Shown one piece after another: positions 1 to 8,378 of a stretch of 64,000 bases of DNA. Under the pieces are notes generated by a model. That model was not told the DNA's origin. It searched no databases and worked only from the letters and a program-made list of their open reading frames with translations. A program made the translations under genes and the position numbers. The DNA is from Chryseolinea soli (GTDB taxonomy: Bacteria; Bacteroidota; Bacteroidia; Cytophagales; Cyclobacteriaceae), in NCBI RefSeq assembly GCF_003589925.1, contig NZ_CP032382.1:806001-870000 (forward strand), read 5' to 3'. Numbering within the stretch: position 1 is the stretch's first letter; every line of letters begins with the position of its first letter.

Positions 1-2
1 CG

Positions 3-260
3 CTCTTCTTTCACAGCAACCTGTTGCACCGTTCCGAAGCCAACCTGTCGGAGAATTCGCGGTGGTCGGTGATCTCCTGCTACTCAGCCGAATCCAACCT
101 TGCCTACAACGAGCCGTCTTCGGCGTGGAAAGTTCCCCTGGAGATCGTTCCGGACAATGCCTTGATGGAGTGGGAGACGGAGTCGTTCTCGGAAAAAGAT
201 TTCTTGAAAAAAGAAAACGACGAGGCCCTGAAAGAGTCGGGCTGGGAAACCAAATTGTGA
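3..260 (+). CDS. Phytanoyl-CoA dioxygenase family protein, C-terminal fragment
   Basis: Only the last 85 codons are inside the window; the frame is open from base 3 to the TGA at 258-260. The peptide starts LFFHSNLLHRSEANLS, which matches the distal iron-binding His and the 2-oxoglutarate-binding Arg region of PhyH-type Fe(II)/2-oxoglutarate dioxygenases, followed by the usual RWSVISCYSAESN segment. The proximal HxD motif would lie upstream, outside the window, so the substrate cannot be judged. The next gene is on the opposite strand, so this gene ends its transcription unit here. The family call rests on a short fragment. Confidence 0.7.
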   Translation, partial: LFFHSNLLHRSEANLSENSRWSVISCYSAESNLAYNEPSSAWKVPLEIVPDNALMEWETESFSEKDFLKKENDEALKESGWETKL

Positions 261-307
261 GCGAGACCCGGAGGCGCGGGCCTCGGATGGACTAGAGGCT
301 CGCGTGA

Positions 308-952
308 TCAGGATTTTTTTCGGGCCGTTGTTTTTCTTGCCGTGGACTTCTTTGCTGCCGTTTTCTTTGGTGTTCGTTTCTTTTGGATTTGGGCCAATGT
401 CTTTCCTGATTTGGCTGACCGGTCCTTTACGAGAATATCATGCGACGTTGCATATTCGTCCTGGGTCTTCATGAGCAGCCAGGCATTCTCGCCCCGGGCA
501 CTGGTTTTTACAAGAGCAAACGCTCCTTTCAATTTTTCGCCAAGCATCACAAACTTTAGCTTGCCGGCGTGGAGTTGGTGTAGCAACGCTTTGTCCTCGT
601 CTTTCTTCGAAGCGAAGGGCCCATCGGCTGCGGCATACTTCCCCTCATCCCAAACCATGACCGTACCGGCACCGTAGTTGCCTTCGGGGATGATTCCTTC
701 AAATGTCCGGTAGTCATAGGGATGATCCTCCACCATCATGGCGAGGCGCTTAACGGATGGGTCCATGGACGGACCTTTCGGGACTGCCCAGCTTTTGAGC
801 ACGCCGTCCATCTCCAGGCGGAAGTCGTAATGAAGGTGAGACGCGGCGTGCTTTTGAACGACAAACGTGTGCGCAGCACCGGCAGACTTTCCGCCGGTGG
901 GCTCCGGGGTTTCATTGAAAACTCTTTTCTTCTTGTACGTTGCTAGGCCCAT
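308..952 (-). CDS. Stand-alone DNA ligase D-type 3'-phosphoesterase
   Basis: The 214-aa product is a LigD phosphoesterase (PE) domain without ligase or primase parts. The motif KHAASHLHYDFRLE (residues 34-47) carries the family's metal-site pattern (H35, H41, D43, R45, equivalent by spacing to His42, His48, Asp50, Arg52 of Pseudomonas LigD), followed by WAVPKGPS and VEDHPYDY. The last ~30 residues are Lys/Ala/Thr-rich (KKTAAKKSTARKTTARKKS), a probable DNA-binding tail. Such enzymes trim 3' phosphates or ribonucleotides at DNA ends. I start at the Met at 952 (MGLATYKKKR); an upstream in-frame Met at 997 adds 15 residues not typical of the family. No ku or ligase gene is nearby. Confidence 0.88.
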   Translation of the reverse strand: MGLATYKKKRVFNETPEPTGGKSAGAAHTFVVQKHAASHLHYDFRLEMDGVLKSWAVPKGPSMDPSVKRLAMMVEDHPYDYRTFEGIIPEGNYGAGTVMVWDEGKYAAADGPFASKKDEDKALLHQLHAGKLKFVMLGEKLKGAFALVKTSARGENAWLLMKTQDEYATSHDILVKDRSAKSGKTLAQIQKKRTPKKTAAKKSTARKTTARKKS

Positions 953-977
953 GATCTTTTGATTTAAAAAAAATACT

Positions 978-1026
978 TTAAACCGCGGAGGCGCCAAGAA
1001 CGCAAAGTTAACTCAAAGCGGTTTAA
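978..1026. repeat. Palindromic copy of a dispersed repeat upstream of the phosphoesterase gene
   Basis: TTAAACCGC (978-986) and GCGGTTTAA (1018-1026) form a 9-bp inverted repeat. The interior (GCGGAGGCGCCAAGAACGC and following bases) resembles, in the opposite orientation, the sequence at 47789-47825 near the other end of the window. It sits in the 5' region of the leftward phosphoesterase gene, so it could also be a leader hairpin. It looks like a short intergenic repeat of the kind scattered through Bacteroidota genomes; function unknown. Confidence 0.5.
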
Positions 1027-1204
1027 CGCCTGACTGACCTGCAACAAAAGTGTGCCAGTTCTGCACAGCATCCCAACCCTGTTGAGCAAACCAAAATGTG
1101 GAGAATCCACATCAACCGATCAACAATATTCCCCAACGCTTTTATGGGTGGCCGGTAGCGCGAATGCCCGCAATGCTTACCTTTGAACGCGTTATTTAAG
1201 ATCC

Positions 1205-2527
1205 ATGAAAGCATCTGTACTCGTTGTCGACGACGAAGAGAATCTTCGGAAGTTGCTCTCCCGTGTGGTGGAGCTGGAAGGCTATTCGGTTGCACAGGCC
1301 GCGTCGGTCAAAGAGGCCCTCAAGGTGCTGCAACACGATTTGTTCCAGGTGGTCATTTCGGATGTAAAACTTCCCGATGGCAACGGCATCGATCTGACAG
1401 CCCGGATCAAGAAAGAATATCCCGGTGTGGAAGTTATCGTGCTCACGGCCTACGGCACCATTGAAGACGGTGTGAAAGCGATAAAGAACGGCGCGTTCGA
1501 TTACCTCACAAAAGGTGATCACCAGGAACGCATCATTCCCTTGTTAAGCAAGGCCGCCGAGAAAGCCCTGCTACAACAAAAAGTGAGTACGCTGGAATCT
1601 CTTCTTCAAAAGAAATTTGGATTCAACAATATTCTCGGCGCCAACAAACATTTGAAGGACTGTATTGCCCTCGCTGAAAAAGTCGCTGCCACCGATACCA
1701 ACGTTTTGCTGTTGGGCGAAACCGGAACGGGGAAAGAGGTATTTGCACAAGCCATTCACTATGAAAGCCCGCGCAGATCACGGTCGTTCGTGGCCTTGAA
1801 TTGCAGCGCCTTTCCGAAAGACTTGTTGGAAAGTGAATTGTTCGGTCATGCAGAAGGTGCTTTTACCGGCGCGACAAAATCCAAAAAAGGCTATGTCGAA
1901 GAAGCGCACGAAGGCACCTTGTTCCTGGATGAGATCGGCGAAATGAACATCGACCTGCAAGCCAAGCTCTTGCGCGTGATCGAGACCGGCGAATACTATC
2001 GCGTGGGGGAGAGCAAGCCCCGGAAGGTCAACACCCGTTTCATTGCCGCGACCAACCGAAACCTGGAGAAGGAATCGGATGAAGGACACTTTCGCAAGGA
2101 TCTGTATTACCGTCTTTCGGTATTCACCATCGCCCTTCCCTCGCTTCGCGAACGGAAAGACGACATCGTGTTGCTGGCCAAATTTTTTATCACCCAATTC
2201 TCCATCAAAACCAATAAACGCGAGCCCGCCATGAACGCCGCGTTTCTCAAGGCCCTGGAGCAACACCCCTGGAAAGGAAACATACGCGAACTCAAGAACG
2301 TTATCGAGCGCAGCGTGATCCTTGCCGATGATGAACTCACGGAATCGGTGCTCCCTTCCGATTTTGCTATTGACGAAAGCAGCGATTCGCTTGAACTGGC
2401 CGTGGCCGAGAAACACCACATCCTAAAAGTACTCCGCCATACACAAGGCAATAAAACGCAGGCCGCAAAACTTTTGGGCATTGCGTTAACCACGTTGTAT
2501 CAAAAAATAAAAGAGTACAACCTGTAA
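1205..2527 (+). CDS. Sigma-54-dependent NtrC-family response regulator
   Basis: 440 aa with the full NtrC layout: receiver domain (1-120) with acidic pocket D9/D10 and phosphoacceptor D53 in ISDVKLPDG; AAA+ domain (~145-375) with Walker A GETGTGKE, the sigma-54 contact loop GAFTGA and Walker B LFLDEIGE; C-terminal Fis-type helix-turn-helix (TQAAKLLGIALTTLYQKI). It should activate sigma-54 promoters after phosphorylation. It lies upstream of the kdp operon, separated only by a leftward acetyltransferase gene, and the kdp upstream region holds a -24/-12 element plus a palindrome. I infer it replaces KdpE, with the histidine kinase at 10864-12576 as partner. The start follows AAGATCC at 1199-1204 and keeps the normal receiver N terminus. 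Confidence 0.93.
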   Translation: MKASVLVVDDEENLRKLLSRVVELEGYSVAQAASVKEALKVLQHDLFQVVISDVKLPDGNGIDLTARIKKEYPGVEVIVLTAYGTIEDGVKAIKNGAFDYLTKGDHQERIIPLLSKAAEKALLQQKVSTLESLLQKKFGFNNILGANKHLKDCIALAEKVAATDTNVLLLGETGTGKEVFAQAIHYESPRRSRSFVALNCSAFPKDLLESELFGHAEGAFTGATKSKKGYVEEAHEGTLFLDEIGEMNIDLQAKLLRVIETGEYYRVGESKPRKVNTRFIAATNRNLEKESDEGHFRKDLYYRLSVFTIALPSLRERKDDIVLLAKFFITQFSIKTNKREPAMNAAFLKALEQHPWKGNIRELKNVIERSVILADDELTESVLPSDFAIDESSDSLELAVAEKHHILKVLRHTQGNKTQAAKLLGIALTTLYQKIKEYNL

Positions 2528-2532
2528 GCCTT

Positions 2533-3117
2533 TTATTTAAATCGCCTTTCCGCGACGGCGGCTTTTACCGTTGGATCGAATCGCATGGCCGTGCAGAGAC
2601 AAAACTTGCGGCCGGTGCGTTTCAGGATGTCATGGTTGACACACAGTTCGCAACCCTTCCAAAATTTTTCGTCGTGCGGCATTTCAGAAAATGCAGTCGG
2701 GTAAAAGCCCAGGGCTGTGTTGATCTTCATCACGGCCGCGCTGGTGGTAATGCCCACGACGCTTGCCTCGGGATATTTTTCACGGCACAAATCAAACAAT
2801 GCTTTTTTAAGCAGCGTGGCCAATCCGTGTTCACGAAATTCCGGGGCAACGATCAGTCCTGAATTGGACACCATGGCGCCATTGTCGAAGTCGTTCATGT
2901 AACAAAATCCGGCCCACCGGCCATCACTGTGAAAGGCCATCAAGGCTTTCCCTTCCCGTATATAGTTGGCGATGGTTTCGGGTGAGCGTTTTCCGATGCC
3001 CGTGCCCCTTGCCTTTGCACTTTCCTCCATCGTTGCCGCGATGTGCGGGGCCAGGTGGAGATGTTCGGTAGTGGCTTGTTGAATGCTGAAATTTTGATGA
3101 CTACTGTCTTCGTCCAT
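2533..3117 (-). CDS. GNAT-family N-acetyltransferase with C-terminal Cys cluster
   Basis: 194 aa. The acetyl-CoA-binding motif A is visible as LIVAPEFREHGLATLLKKAL (residues ~88-107). The C terminus carries four cysteines in WKGCELCVNHDILK and FCLCTAM, a possible metal site. I associate this Cys-rich tail with a GNAT subgroup often near arginine-biosynthesis genes in Bacteroidota, but no arginine genes are here and the substrate is unknown. Its stop is 5 bp from the convergent regulator stop, and its 5' end faces the kdp promoter region, so the 230-bp gap holds two divergent promoters. Confidence 0.8.
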   Translation of the reverse strand: MDEDSSHQNFSIQQATTEHLHLAPHIAATMEESAKARGTGIGKRSPETIANYIREGKALMAFHSDGRWAGFCYMNDFDNGAMVSNSGLIVAPEFREHGLATLLKKALFDLCREKYPEASVVGITTSAAVMKINTALGFYPTAFSEMPHDEKFWKGCELCVNHDILKRTGRKFCLCTAMRFDPTVKAAVAERRFK

Positions 3118-3227
3118 TTTGGTGTGATCCGGTTATTTGTACGTGTCCTAAGCAACATCCATACCATACGACGCCCTTGCGCTATTTGCCCAGGTCCGGC
3201 TTTGGGTGCCCTTTGATTTCCGGAAAC

Positions 3228-3248
3228 ACCCTACGGATTCCGTAGGGT
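3228..3248. promoter_or_regulatory. 21-nt palindrome, putative enhancer site for the NtrC-type regulator
   Basis: ACCCTACGGA (3228-3237) and TCCGTAGGGT (3239-3248) are perfect 10-bp inverted arms around one base. The centre is about 78 bp upstream of the -12 GC of the sigma-54 element at 3302-3316, hence near -90 from the expected start, a normal distance for an enhancer-binding activator. The palindrome is seen; assigning it to the 1205-2527 protein is inference. Confidence 0.7.
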
Positions 3249-3301
3249 ACACGCCGAGCACGATTTTATTAAGTAGCTGTAATTGAATCCCTTAACACTT
3301 C

Positions 3302-3316
3302 CGGCATTCGTGTTGC
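3302..3316 (+). promoter_or_regulatory. Sigma-54 (-24/-12) promoter of the kdp operon
   Basis: CGGCATTCGTGTTGC matches the TGGCAC-N5-TTGC consensus at GGCA and TTGC with exact GG-N10-GC spacing. Transcription would start near 3327, about 20 bp before the ATG at 3348. The nearby NtrC-family gene and the upstream palindrome support a functional promoter. Confidence 0.75.
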
Positions 3317-3347
3317 CCAGAGGGGTGTAAATCATTCATAAAATTAT

Positions 3348-3698
3348 ATGATAACCGAACGAATAGCCCTGGTAATGCTGGACGGCGAAGTTCCCGAAAG
3401 GAAAGACGACCCTCATTACACACGGCAGTTTTACAAATCGATCCAGGCCTTTGCCAACGCTTCGCTGAAGCTGTGCGAAGAAGGTAAGTTCAAAAAGCTC
3501 GAACAGTTTTTGAAAGTCGCCTTTCGCCTTTTTAAGGAAGGAAACGAGACTGTGAAAAACGGCATCGTGGACATCTACCTGTACACGCTTTCTCACTCAC
3601 TCGACCAACAACCCAATGCGCGGAAGTGGATTGAGCCCTTTATGCCGGGTGAGCTGCGGATTACCTATGCGCAGTTGCACCACGCTTCGAGCCTCTAA
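3348..3698 (+). CDS. Unknown 116-aa soluble protein, first gene of the kdp operon
   Basis: I cannot name a family with confidence. The protein (MITERIALVMLDGEV...) has no signal peptide or membrane segment and looks mostly helical, rich in Lys, Glu and aromatics (QFYKSIQAFANASLKLCEEG, EQFLKVAFRLFKEGNETVK). It is the first gene after the sigma-54 promoter, 37 bp before a tiny membrane-peptide gene and then kdpF, so it should be co-induced with the potassium pump. A regulatory or assembly role for Kdp is possible but unsupported by motifs. Its tidy placement between promoter and operon supports a real gene. Confidence 0.75.
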   Translation: MITERIALVMLDGEVPERKDDPHYTRQFYKSIQAFANASLKLCEEGKFKKLEQFLKVAFRLFKEGNETVKNGIVDIYLYTLSHSLDQQPNARKWIEPFMPGELRITYAQLHHASSL

Positions 3699-3735
3699 TT
3701 TTTGAAATTCTACTATACCAAATCTATAAAACAGT

Positions 3736-3819
3736 ATGCTAACCATCATCTATCTCGCGTCGCTCCTGTTGTGCTTCTGGCTCTTCTTTAAATCAGTGGA
3801 CTATTTCGAAAAAATATAA
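3736..3819 (+). CDS. 27-aa single-pass membrane peptide upstream of kdpF
   Basis: ATG at 3736 opens a 27-codon frame, MLTIIYLASLLLCFWLFFKS followed by VDYFEKI, ending with TAA at 3817-3819. It is one hydrophobic helix with a short charged tail, the same design as KdpF, which begins 11 bp later. It may be a second KdpF-like subunit or a local duplication that has diverged. Size, topology and position support it; there is no family match I can name. Confidence 0.55.
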   Translation: MLTIIYLASLLLCFWLFFKSVDYFEKI

Positions 3820-3830
3820 AACGCACCACC

Positions 3831-3911
3831 ATGATCATTGCACTCTTCATCGTATCCATAGCCGTGTTTTGCTACCTGCTATATGTCTTGATAAAACCGG
3901 AAAAATTTTAA
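3831..3911 (+). CDS. kdpF: KdpF, small subunit of the potassium-transporting ATPase
   Basis: 26 codons: MIIALFIVSIAVFCYLLYVL followed by IKPEKF. One transmembrane helix and a C-terminal (I/L)xPE(K/R)F end are the KdpF signature. The stop is directly followed by the kdpA ATG at 3912. In characterised Kdp systems KdpF stabilises the KdpABC complex in the inner membrane. Confidence 0.85.
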   Translation: MIIALFIVSIAVFCYLLYVLIKPEKF

Positions 3912-5636
3912 ATGCCGAATCGTATGAACACAGAAATCACAGGCATCATCTTCACCTTCCTCATCACGGTGGCCCTGGCCTACCCTTTGGGAAAATACAT
4001 CGCCAAAGTCTTTGGCGGCGAGCGCACCTTCACCGATTTTATGAATCCGTTGGAGCGCTTTATTTATCGCATTTGTGGAATCGATCCAAAAGAAAGCATG
4101 GACTGGAAACAGTTTCTTAAAGCCATGCTGACCATCAACATGGTGTGGCTGTTTTATGCCTTCTTCATGTTGATGTACCAGGACAAGTTGCCGCTCAACC
4201 CCGATGGCAATCCCGGGCAAACACCGGATCTGGCCTTCAACACCGCCATCAGCTTTTTGGTGAACTGCAACCTCCAACACTATTCCGGTGAGTCAGGTCT
4301 TACGTATCTGACACAATTACTGGTGATCACCTTTCTTCAGTTTGTGAGCGCCGCCACCGGCATCGCCTGCCTGGTGGCCCTGTTCAACGGGCTGAAGCAA
4401 AAGACCACAAACAATCTTGGAAACTTCTGGGACATCTTCGTGAAGACGAATACCCGCATCCTGATCCCCCTTTGTATCGTGGTAGCCACATTGCTCGCCT
4501 TCAACGGCAGCCCGACAAGCTTCGACGGCAAGGACACCATCACCACAATGCAGGGTGACACCGTGCAGGTTTCGCGCGGACCTGCGGCCGGCATGATCGC
4601 CATCAAGCACGTGGGTACCAATGGAGGCGGATGGTTTGGTGCCAATTCGGCTCACCCGCTGGAGAATCCCAACTACTTCACCAACATCCTGGAGATGGTG
4701 GCGCAGGTGATCATCCCCGTGGCCATGCTCTTCGCACTGGGCTTTTACATTCGCAGGAAAAAATTTGCTTACGTGATCTTCCTGGTCATGACCGTGGGCA
4801 TGTTGTGCTTGCTGATCCCGACAGTGATCACGGAGCTGCACGGCAACCCGGCCATCGCGCAAATGGGTGTTTCGCAAAGCACCGGGGCGATGGAAGGAAA
4901 AGAGGTTCGATTCGGCCCGGCCGCGTCTGCGTACTGGAGCATAGTAACCACGATCATTTCAACGGGCTCCGTGAACTCGATGCACGACAGTTCGATGCCG
5001 CTCTCGGGCATGATGCAATTATTGGGCATGATGGTAAATGGATTTTACGGTGGTTGTGGTGTGGGTATACTCAACTATTACATTTACATCATCATTGCCG
5101 TATTCATCTCCGGCCTGATGGTAGGGCGCACACCCGAGTTTATGGGTCACAAAGTGGAAGCACGCGAAGTAAAGATCGCGATGATCGTGACACTGTTTAC
5201 CGCGCTGATCACAAAAGGATTTACGGCACTAGCCGCCTACATGGTAGCACATCATCCCGACATCGCGTGGGCTGTGAAACCTTCGGGGTGGCTGAACAAT
5301 CCCAGCTATCACGGCTTCTCGGAAATGTTGTACGAATACACCTCCGCCAATGCCAACAACGGCAGCGGCTTTGAAGGACTGGGCGACAACAATATCTTCT
5401 GGAACGTCACCAGCGGCTTTGCATTGATCCTGGGACGTTTCATTCCGATCATCGGTCCCGTGGCCATTGCCGGTTTGCTGGCCAACAAAAAATTCATCCC
5501 GGAAAGCGGCGGCACGTTGCCAACCGACTCGCTCACATTCGGTATGATGACCTTTGCGGTGATCATCATTGTAACGGCCTTGTCCTACTTCCCTCCGCTG
5601 GCCCTTGGTCCTTTGGCCGAATACTTCTCTCTTTAA
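3912..5636 (+). CDS. kdpA: KdpA, potassium-binding and translocating subunit
   Basis: 574 aa of dense hydrophobic helices with KdpA hallmarks: the selectivity-filter-like loops NCNLQHYSGE and GTNGGGWFGANSAHP, and later segments STGSVNSMHDSS and TSANANNGSGFEGL. It forms the K+ channel-like part of the high-affinity KdpFABC ATPase in the inner membrane. The 3912 start abuts kdpF; a second Met four codons on (3924, MNTEITGIIF) fits family N termini better and may be the true start. kdpB follows after 11 bp. Confidence 0.97.
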   Translation: MPNRMNTEITGIIFTFLITVALAYPLGKYIAKVFGGERTFTDFMNPLERFIYRICGIDPKESMDWKQFLKAMLTINMVWLFYAFFMLMYQDKLPLNPDGNPGQTPDLAFNTAISFLVNCNLQHYSGESGLTYLTQLLVITFLQFVSAATGIACLVALFNGLKQKTTNNLGNFWDIFVKTNTRILIPLCIVVATLLAFNGSPTSFDGKDTITTMQGDTVQVSRGPAAGMIAIKHVGTNGGGWFGANSAHPLENPNYFTNILEMVAQVIIPVAMLFALGFYIRRKKFAYVIFLVMTVGMLCLLIPTVITELHGNPAIAQMGVSQSTGAMEGKEVRFGPAASAYWSIVTTIISTGSVNSMHDSSMPLSGMMQLLGMMVNGFYGGCGVGILNYYIYIIIAVFISGLMVGRTPEFMGHKVEAREVKIAMIVTLFTALITKGFTALAAYMVAHHPDIAWAVKPSGWLNNPSYHGFSEMLYEYTSANANNGSGFEGLGDNNIFWNVTSGFALILGRFIPIIGPVAIAGLLANKKFIPESGGTLPTDSLTFGMMTFAVIIIVTALSYFPPLALGPLAEYFSL

Positions 5637-5647
5637 ATAATTGAGTC

Positions 5648-7717
5648 ATGACTAGAAAACGCAATATAAAATTATTCGAACCTGCATTGGTAAGCTCCGC
5701 TTTCAAGCAGTCGTTCGTAAAACTTTCTCCCCGGCTGATGATCAAGAACCCGGTGATGTTCACCGTGGAGCTCGGCACCCTCGTGATGCTGTTCGTCATC
5801 GCCAACCAACTCTTTACGGGAGACGCCTCGCAAGGTGCGCTGTGGTACAACGTGGCCGTGTTCATCATTCTTTTCGTCACCCTGCTCTTCGCCAACTTTG
5901 CCGAGGGGCTTGCCGAGGCTCGTGGAAAAGCGCAGGCCGAGAGCCTTCGCAAAACCCGGGAAACAACGCAAGCCAAAGTGTTTGCCGAAAACTCCGATCG
6001 CATCAAGATGGTACCTTCCTCACAGCTAAAGAAAGGTGACATCTTCATTTGTGAAGCCGGCGATATTATTCCTATGGACGGCGAAATTGTGGAAGGCATC
6101 GCCACGGTAGACGAATCGGCTATCACGGGCGAATCTGCTCCTGTCATTCGCGAAGCTGGTGGCGACAAGTCGTCGGTGACCGGTGGAACGAAAGTTCTTT
6201 CCGATAGCATCAAAGTGCGCGTGACCACTTCGCAAGGCGAAACCTTTCTGGATAAAATGATCGCGCTCGTAGAGGGCGCCACGCGTCAAAAAACGCCGAA
6301 TGAAATCGCGTTGACCATTTTGCTCGCAGCGTTCACGATGATCTTCACGATCGTGTGTGTTACCCTGAAGCCTTTTGCCGATTACGCCAACACGCCCATC
6401 ACGATTGCCGCCTTCATTTCGCTCTTCGTATGCTTGATCCCCACGACCATCGGTGGCCTGCTCTCGGCCATCGGTATTGCCGGCATGGATCGCGCGCTGG
6501 GCGCGAACGTGATTGCCAAGAGTGGTAAGGCTGTAGAGACGGCGGGCGATGTGGATGTGCTGCTGCTGGACAAAACAGGAACGATCACCATTGGTAACCG
6601 CAAGGCTACCAACTTTCACCCGGGCAAAGGCGTTAACGTCGACAGCCTGATCGAAAGCGCCACACTGGCTTCCCTGTCGGATGAAACGCCGGAAGGAAAA
6701 TCTATCGTAGAGCTTGCCGCGGCAAAAGGCTACCGGCATCCCGCTACGATGGGAAGCCCCGAAGATCTTTCGTATGGTTTGCCCAATTCGAAGGTGATAA
6801 AATTCTCTGCCGATACACGCACCTCGGGCATCGATTTGGATGGTCGCATGATCCGCAAAGGCGCCTATGACGCCATCCGGAAATTGGTGGAGAAAAACGG
6901 CAACCGTTTCCCGGAAGAAATAAAAGCTACGGTCGACAAGATCTCTTCCAATGGTGGAACACCCCTGGTTGTTGCCGAGAACCACGTAGCCCTGGGCGCC
7001 ATCGAATTGCAAGACATCATCAAGCCCGGTATCGCCGAGCGGTTTGAACGTTTGCGCAAGATGGGGGTGAAGACCGTGATGGTGACCGGCGACAATCCGC
7101 TCACCGCAAAATACATTGCTGAAAAGGCAGGCGTCGACGATTTCATTGCCGAGGCAAAGCCCGAAGACAAAATGAACTACATCAAAGAAGAGCAGGCCAA
7201 CGGCAAACTGGTGGCCATGATGGGCGACGGCACCAACGATGCCCCTGCCCTGGCTCAAGCCGACGTGGGCGTGGCCATGAACAGTGGTACGCAAGCCGCC
7301 AAAGAAGCCGCCAACATGGTGGACCTGGACAGCGACCCCACGAAGCTGATCGAAGTGGTGGAAATCGGAAAGCAGTTGCTGATCACGCGCGGAACGATCA
7401 CTACGTTTTCCATTGCCAACGACGTGGCAAAATATTTTGCCATCGTGCCGGCGCTGTTCATTACGTCCATCCCAGCCCTGCAGAGTCTGAACATCATGAA
7501 CTTGAAAAGCCCGGAGTCGGCCATTCTCTCGGCCATTATCTTCAACGCGCTTATCATTCCCATGCTCATTCCGCTGGCCTTGCGGGGTGTGGCCTATAAA
7601 CCGATCGGTGCATCGGCACTGCTGAGAAGGAACCTGTTCATCTATGGTTTAGGAGGGATCATAGTCCCCTTCATCGGCATCAAGCTCATCGATGCATTGC
7701 TGGGTTTTGTTATCTGA
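5648..7717 (+). CDS. kdpB: KdpB, P-type ATPase catalytic subunit
   Basis: 689 aa, normal length. Family motifs in order: actuator loop TGES, phosphorylation site DKTGT within [16 protein letters not shown], nucleotide-domain KGA ([10 protein letters not shown]), hinge [10 protein letters not shown] and [20 protein letters not shown]. It hydrolyses ATP through an aspartyl-phosphate intermediate to drive K+ uptake via KdpA. It lies between kdpA (11 bp) and kdpC (18 bp), in the same operon. Confidence 0.98.
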   Translation: MTRKRNIKLFEPALVSSAFKQSFVKLSPRLMIKNPVMFTVELGTLVMLFVIANQLFTGDASQGALWYNVAVFIILFVTLLFANFAEGLAEARGKAQAESLRKTRETTQAKVFAENSDRIKMVPSSQLKKGDIFICEAGDIIPMDGEIVEGIATVDESAITGESAPVIREAGGDKSSVTGGTKVLSDSIKVRVTTSQGETFLDKMIALVEGATRQKTPNEIALTILLAAFTMIFTIVCVTLKPFADYANTPITIAAFISLFVCLIPTTIGGLLSAIGIAGMDRALGANVIAKSGKAVETAGDVDVLLLDKTGTITIGNRKATNFHPGKGVNVDSLIESATLASLSDETPEGKSIVELAAAKGYRHPATMGSPEDLSYGLPNSKVIKFSADTRTSGIDLDGRMIRKGAYDAIRKLVEKNGNRFPEEIKATVDKISSNGGTPLVVAENHVALGAIELQDIIKPGIAERFERLRKMGVKTVMVTGDNPLTAKYIAEKAGVDDFIAEAKPEDKMNYIKEEQANGKLVAMMGDGTNDAPALAQADVGVAMNSGTQAAKEAANMVDLDSDPTKLIEVVEIGKQLLITRGTITTFSIANDVAKYFAIVPALFITSIPALQSLNIMNLKSPESAILSAIIFNALIIPMLIPLALRGVAYKPIGASALLRRNLFIYGLGGIIVPFIGIKLIDALLGFVI

Positions 7718-7735
7718 TTTTAAAATTCAAATAAA

Positions 7736-8299
7736 ATGAAAACGAATATCATCATATCTCTCAAGCTTACCCTGGTGTTGCTGATCATCACCGCGGGATT
7801 ATATCCGCTGCTGATGGCGGGCGTTGGCAAGGCTGCGCCGGGTGGTGGAAAAGGTGAAACACTTTCGGTAAACGGCAAGGTAGTAGGCTACGCCCGCGTA
7901 GGGCAAAAATTTACGGAAGACAAATACTTCTGGGGAAGACCTTCTGCCGTGGATTATAACGCCGCCGGTTCGGCCGGTAGCAACAAAGGGCCAAGCAACC
8001 CGGACTATCTCGCCACGGTGCAAGCGCGCATCGATACATTTCTCGTGCACAACCCTGGTATTATCAAAGAACAGATCCCGGCCGACCTGGTCACTGCATC
8101 GGGTAGTGGATTGGATCCGGATATTTCACCCGAGGCGGCCCGAATTCAGATCGCACGGATTGCGCGTGTTCGAAACATCGGCGCGGCTAAGCTGGAAGCC
8201 TTAGTGAACGAACACATCGAGGGTCCCTTCCTTGGCATGTTCGGTCCCTCGAAAGTACACGTCCTGAAACTCAACATGGCCTTGGATGAATTGAAATAA
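7736..8299 (+). CDS. kdpC: KdpC subunit of the potassium-transporting ATPase
   Basis: 187 aa. An N-terminal membrane helix (IIISLKLTLVLLIITAGLYP) is followed by the family features GxFxEDKYFWGRPSAVDYNAAGSAGSN, SGLDPDISPEAARIQIARIARVR and a C-terminal FGPSKVHVLKLNMALDEL. KdpC is a single-pass inner-membrane partner of KdpAB. The order kdpF-A-B-C is canonical. The porin gene follows after 79 bp. Confidence 0.97.
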   Translation: MKTNIIISLKLTLVLLIITAGLYPLLMAGVGKAAPGGGKGETLSVNGKVVGYARVGQKFTEDKYFWGRPSAVDYNAAGSAGSNKGPSNPDYLATVQARIDTFLVHNPGIIKEQIPADLVTASGSGLDPDISPEAARIQIARIARVRNIGAAKLEALVNEHIEGPFLGMFGPSKVHVLKLNMALDELK

Positions 8300-8378
8300 T
8301 ATCATCACTTTGTGTGTATGGCAAGGGCGATATTTGTCGCCCCTGCCGCGCATCCCCTTTATCACTTAGAACTACACT

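Noticed and set aside
1023..1295. 90-codon leftward frame opposite the start of the NtrC-type regulator gene
   Set aside because: It overlaps the regulator's receiver domain on the other strand, has no recognisable features and depends on the codon composition of the real gene.
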